A stretch of 64,000 bases of DNA, taken from assembly GCA_013397845.1 (NCBI GenBank), contig VZTG01001074.1:1495090-1559089 (forward strand), in the 5' to 3' direction. Positions 61,676 to 64,000 of the stretch are shown one piece after another; position 1 is the first letter of the stretch, and each line of letters opens with the position of its first letter. Under the pieces are notes generated by a model. The model saw only the letters and a program-made list of their open reading frames with translations. It was not told the origin of the DNA and ran no database searches. The DNA is from Melanocharis versteri. Lineage: Eukaryota; Chordata; Aves; Passeriformes; Melanocharitidae. The position numbers and the translations under genes are program-made.

Positions 61676-64000
61676 CAACAAAAACTGGATTAAATTTTGA
61701 TATTGAGTAATTGATCTCTTACTCTTATAGTTCTGCAGTGCCTATCACACTGGGATTAATATCCCAGATTTCTTCCTACTCTCTTCCATCCCTTCTGCTT
61801 GTGAACACTGAATTTTTGTATCTCAGGCAGTCTGAGCCGCTCTGCAGAGGTTCCCTCATTAAGAATCTTTTACTGGGAGTTTAAGATGAGGGTTCTGGTA
61901 ACTGGGGCTCCTCAGGCACGAGGAGACCAACCAGGCCCCGTTTGTACTGCAATGCTTTCCTGGCATCTTGTCACCCTGGTTTGCTCCTGTTCCTGGATTG
62001 CTGCTCGGGGATCAGCAGTGCCCCAGAGGATGTACAAACACAGGAGTGTGAGATCATCTGGCAGGCTGTTTTCCAAAGGCCCTGAGAAACCTGTCCTCAA
62101 CTAATGTTTAAATTATGGGATCAGCACCTTGAAATACTTGGAGCTGCCGTAATTTTTACAATCCTTTATATTTTCTTTTCAGCATAGCTCTAATTTAGGT
62201 ATCCAGATGATTAATTTGGCTGGAGTCTATTGCAAACAGAAAGAGAGATTATGCGTGTGTCAGGGGAGACAAAAATTGTAGAGGTATTTAAGATAGTGGA
62301 ATGACATATTCTAGGTCAACTGTGGAAATTTGCAACTGAATGCTGAGCAAAGCATAAATAAAAAGGTTTGGAGTCTCAGACATACTGATGGTGGGGAAGA
62401 AATTCAGCCAGAAATGATGCTGCAAATAAAAGCAGTTATTTCGGGTCCTTTTGACCGGTCACAGATGTTCATAAGACAGGCTGTGAGGTCTTGCAATGAA
62501 CGTCTGTACTAACGCAGAGCTCTGGTCCATGTGCCTGCTTCAGATCCTGCACAAACTTCAGAAAAAGTTGCTCATCTCCCTCCCTCAAATTTAGATATTT
62601 ATTGTCAACTTTCCATAGCTTCATGGATTTTAAAAAATTCACTTTTCAAGCGGACTAGTTGTCCACTTCTGTAAGGTGTGAGGAACATGTTTATTTCCTT
62701 TTCCAAAATATTTGGGGCTCATCTTCAGAAGCCTCACAGGTACCACATGGGCTGAGGGATCACAGCTCCTGCTGGGCATGGATTTCTCCTGAACCTCAGC
62801 TTTGCCATCCCTGCTCTGTTGTAATCCCTGCAGAAGGACTTTGCAGATTAGCCGTGGTTTCTGTGGTGTTTTGGGGAAGAGGCAAAACATCCAGAGAATG
62901 AGTGATTTACATGTTTTAATAGAATGTCAAAAATGAGAAGGAATGTGAAGCTTTCCTGATTGAATGGAACACATGATAGTGATAATTTCAGATATGACTT
63001 GCTCTCTTTGATACCACCATGTGTTCCTGTTTGGATGTTCACATGGAAGTCAGGTTTCCAGTGTGTTATTTTCCCTTTCTTTCTCATTTTCCCTTTCTTT
63101 TCCTTGCTTTAGCAAATTACCAGTGTAGTTTATCCATCTGTCATGACTTCCTCTTGCTTCCCACCCCATTCTGTGCTGGCAGGAATTGCACAAGGTTGTC
63201 TGGAAGTGATTGCAGCAGCCAATAGGTGGAATGCTGATTAGCACTTAGTGGGGAGCAGGGCAGATGTGCAGAAAGAGGAGAGAGGGGGGAGAACAATTAA
63301 TTGAGTTTTATTTCACAGTTAGGAAACAATACCATACAGAGAAAAGATAGGAATTTTAGAGGACTTCTTTCATTGAGTTTGGTTATACATGTATCAGGAA
63401 GGAGATACTGCACTGGACAAGCGAAAACAGTGTTTTGTTCAAATTAATTACAAAAACTCCAATTAATATTTAGCTTAAGAAGGAGGTACACGTGTCGAGC
63501 CTGTTCTCTGTGCTGTTACTGGCTTTCCAGCATCTCCACTCAGGAATTGGATTATTGCCTTGCCATTTCCACACCCTTCACTAGGGTAGCTCTTAATTAA
63601 ATAACTATCCTAGACGTGCTGTGTCTGGAGGTGGAGAAGTCTCACCTTTTAGCAGGATTTAAGATTTTGTATATCATGCTTCGTGCCTGAGGGAGAACAC
63701 TGAGATTAAAACATTTTAATACAATCTTGGTAATGTGGGCCTTTGTGACCAGATGGCCCAGGCTGCAACTCTTGACTGTTATTGATGTGTTTTGTTTAGC
63801 TCTTGCTGATAGAGCTCAGGGATATGATATTCAATTTTTAGTCTCTCTCCATATGTTACTTTTCCGGTTTATTTGTCCACATCCAGTCAAATGAAGTACG
63901 AAACAGTGGGATGCAGGATTATTTTGTACTTCCACTGACAGGTTATTCTCCACTACACCGTGGAAGTGTTTTCTTAGGCTAACTTAGAGTGGTGGCTCTG
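61670..64000 (+). other. CDH13: CDH13 intron (5' part), probably intron 4
   Basis: This is the start of the next intron, continuing past the window. It is AT-rich and unique-looking. The only notable compositional features are a C/T-rich tract at about 63068-63110 (CCCTTTCTTTCTC repeated) and a short purine-rich patch near 63270-63290. I see no coding exon, RNA gene or recognisable transposon. Confidence 0.9.

Noticed and set aside
1..64000. tRNA, rRNA, snRNA or microRNA genes
   Set aside because: I saw no tRNA B-box with matching cloverleaf, no rRNA or U-RNA core, and no long imperfect hairpin of miRNA type. Covariance-model searches were not possible here, so absence is only by eye.
1..64000. 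Endogenous retrovirus or solo LTR
   Set aside because: I found no paired TG...CA terminal repeats, primer-binding site, polypurine tract or retroviral coding fragment.

Overview
The window looks like nuclear DNA from a bird. Five truncated CR1-type LINE 3' ends carry the avian octamer-like tail (ATTCTATG and variants) or the usual CR1 core phrases. The rest is AT-leaning intronic sequence with simple repeats and little interspersed repeat. One CR1 copy (about 47.18-47.32 kb) has a 3' end of the kind I associate with neoavian or songbird genomes. I cannot fix the order or species from sequence alone.

The only protein-coding content I can defend is two internal exons of one plus-strand gene, CDH13 (T-cadherin, H-cadherin), the GPI-anchored atypical cadherin. 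The upstream exon (32347-32555) encodes most of the N-terminal prodomain. The downstream exon (61553-61669) encodes the end of the prodomain, the furin-type site RQKR, and the first 23 residues of the mature EC1 domain. Both have clean AG/GT splice sites, and the reading frame continues across the 28,997-bp intron between them. By analogy with vertebrate CDH13 they are probably coding exons 3 and 4. Everything else is intron: more than 32 kb of the preceding intron (1-32346), the whole intervening intron (32556-61552), and the start of the next (61670-64000).

In the first intron I see a (GTTT)8 tract, a near-perfect G-run hairpin at 7.8 kb, an A/C-rich and a poly-T tract, CR1 fragments at 12.3, 17.7 and 29.6 kb, a pure (ATT)16 microsatellite at 29.7 kb, and a 21-bp direct repeat pair near 24.8 kb. 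The second intron has a cluster of three unrelated tandem repeats at 34.1-36.3 kb, just after the exon. It also holds a perfect palindromic RFX X-box at 39.17 kb, CR1 fragments at 47.2 and 59.4 kb, a TAAT-rich duplicated motif at 54.1-54.2 kb, an 11-bp perfect-stem hairpin at 60.1 kb, and a G/T-rich tract at 60.5 kb. Several AT-rich stretches dense in homeodomain-type motifs could be conserved regulatory elements, but only alignment could show that.

No RNA gene, intact transposon, endogenous retrovirus, CRISPR array or microbial-type operon is visible. The many short open frames are chance frames in intron. I did not find an undescribed molecular system. The more notable observations are the Ile at mature position 2 of the cadherin, the CpG-dense prodomain exon, the X-box palindrome, and the structured or tandem repeats.
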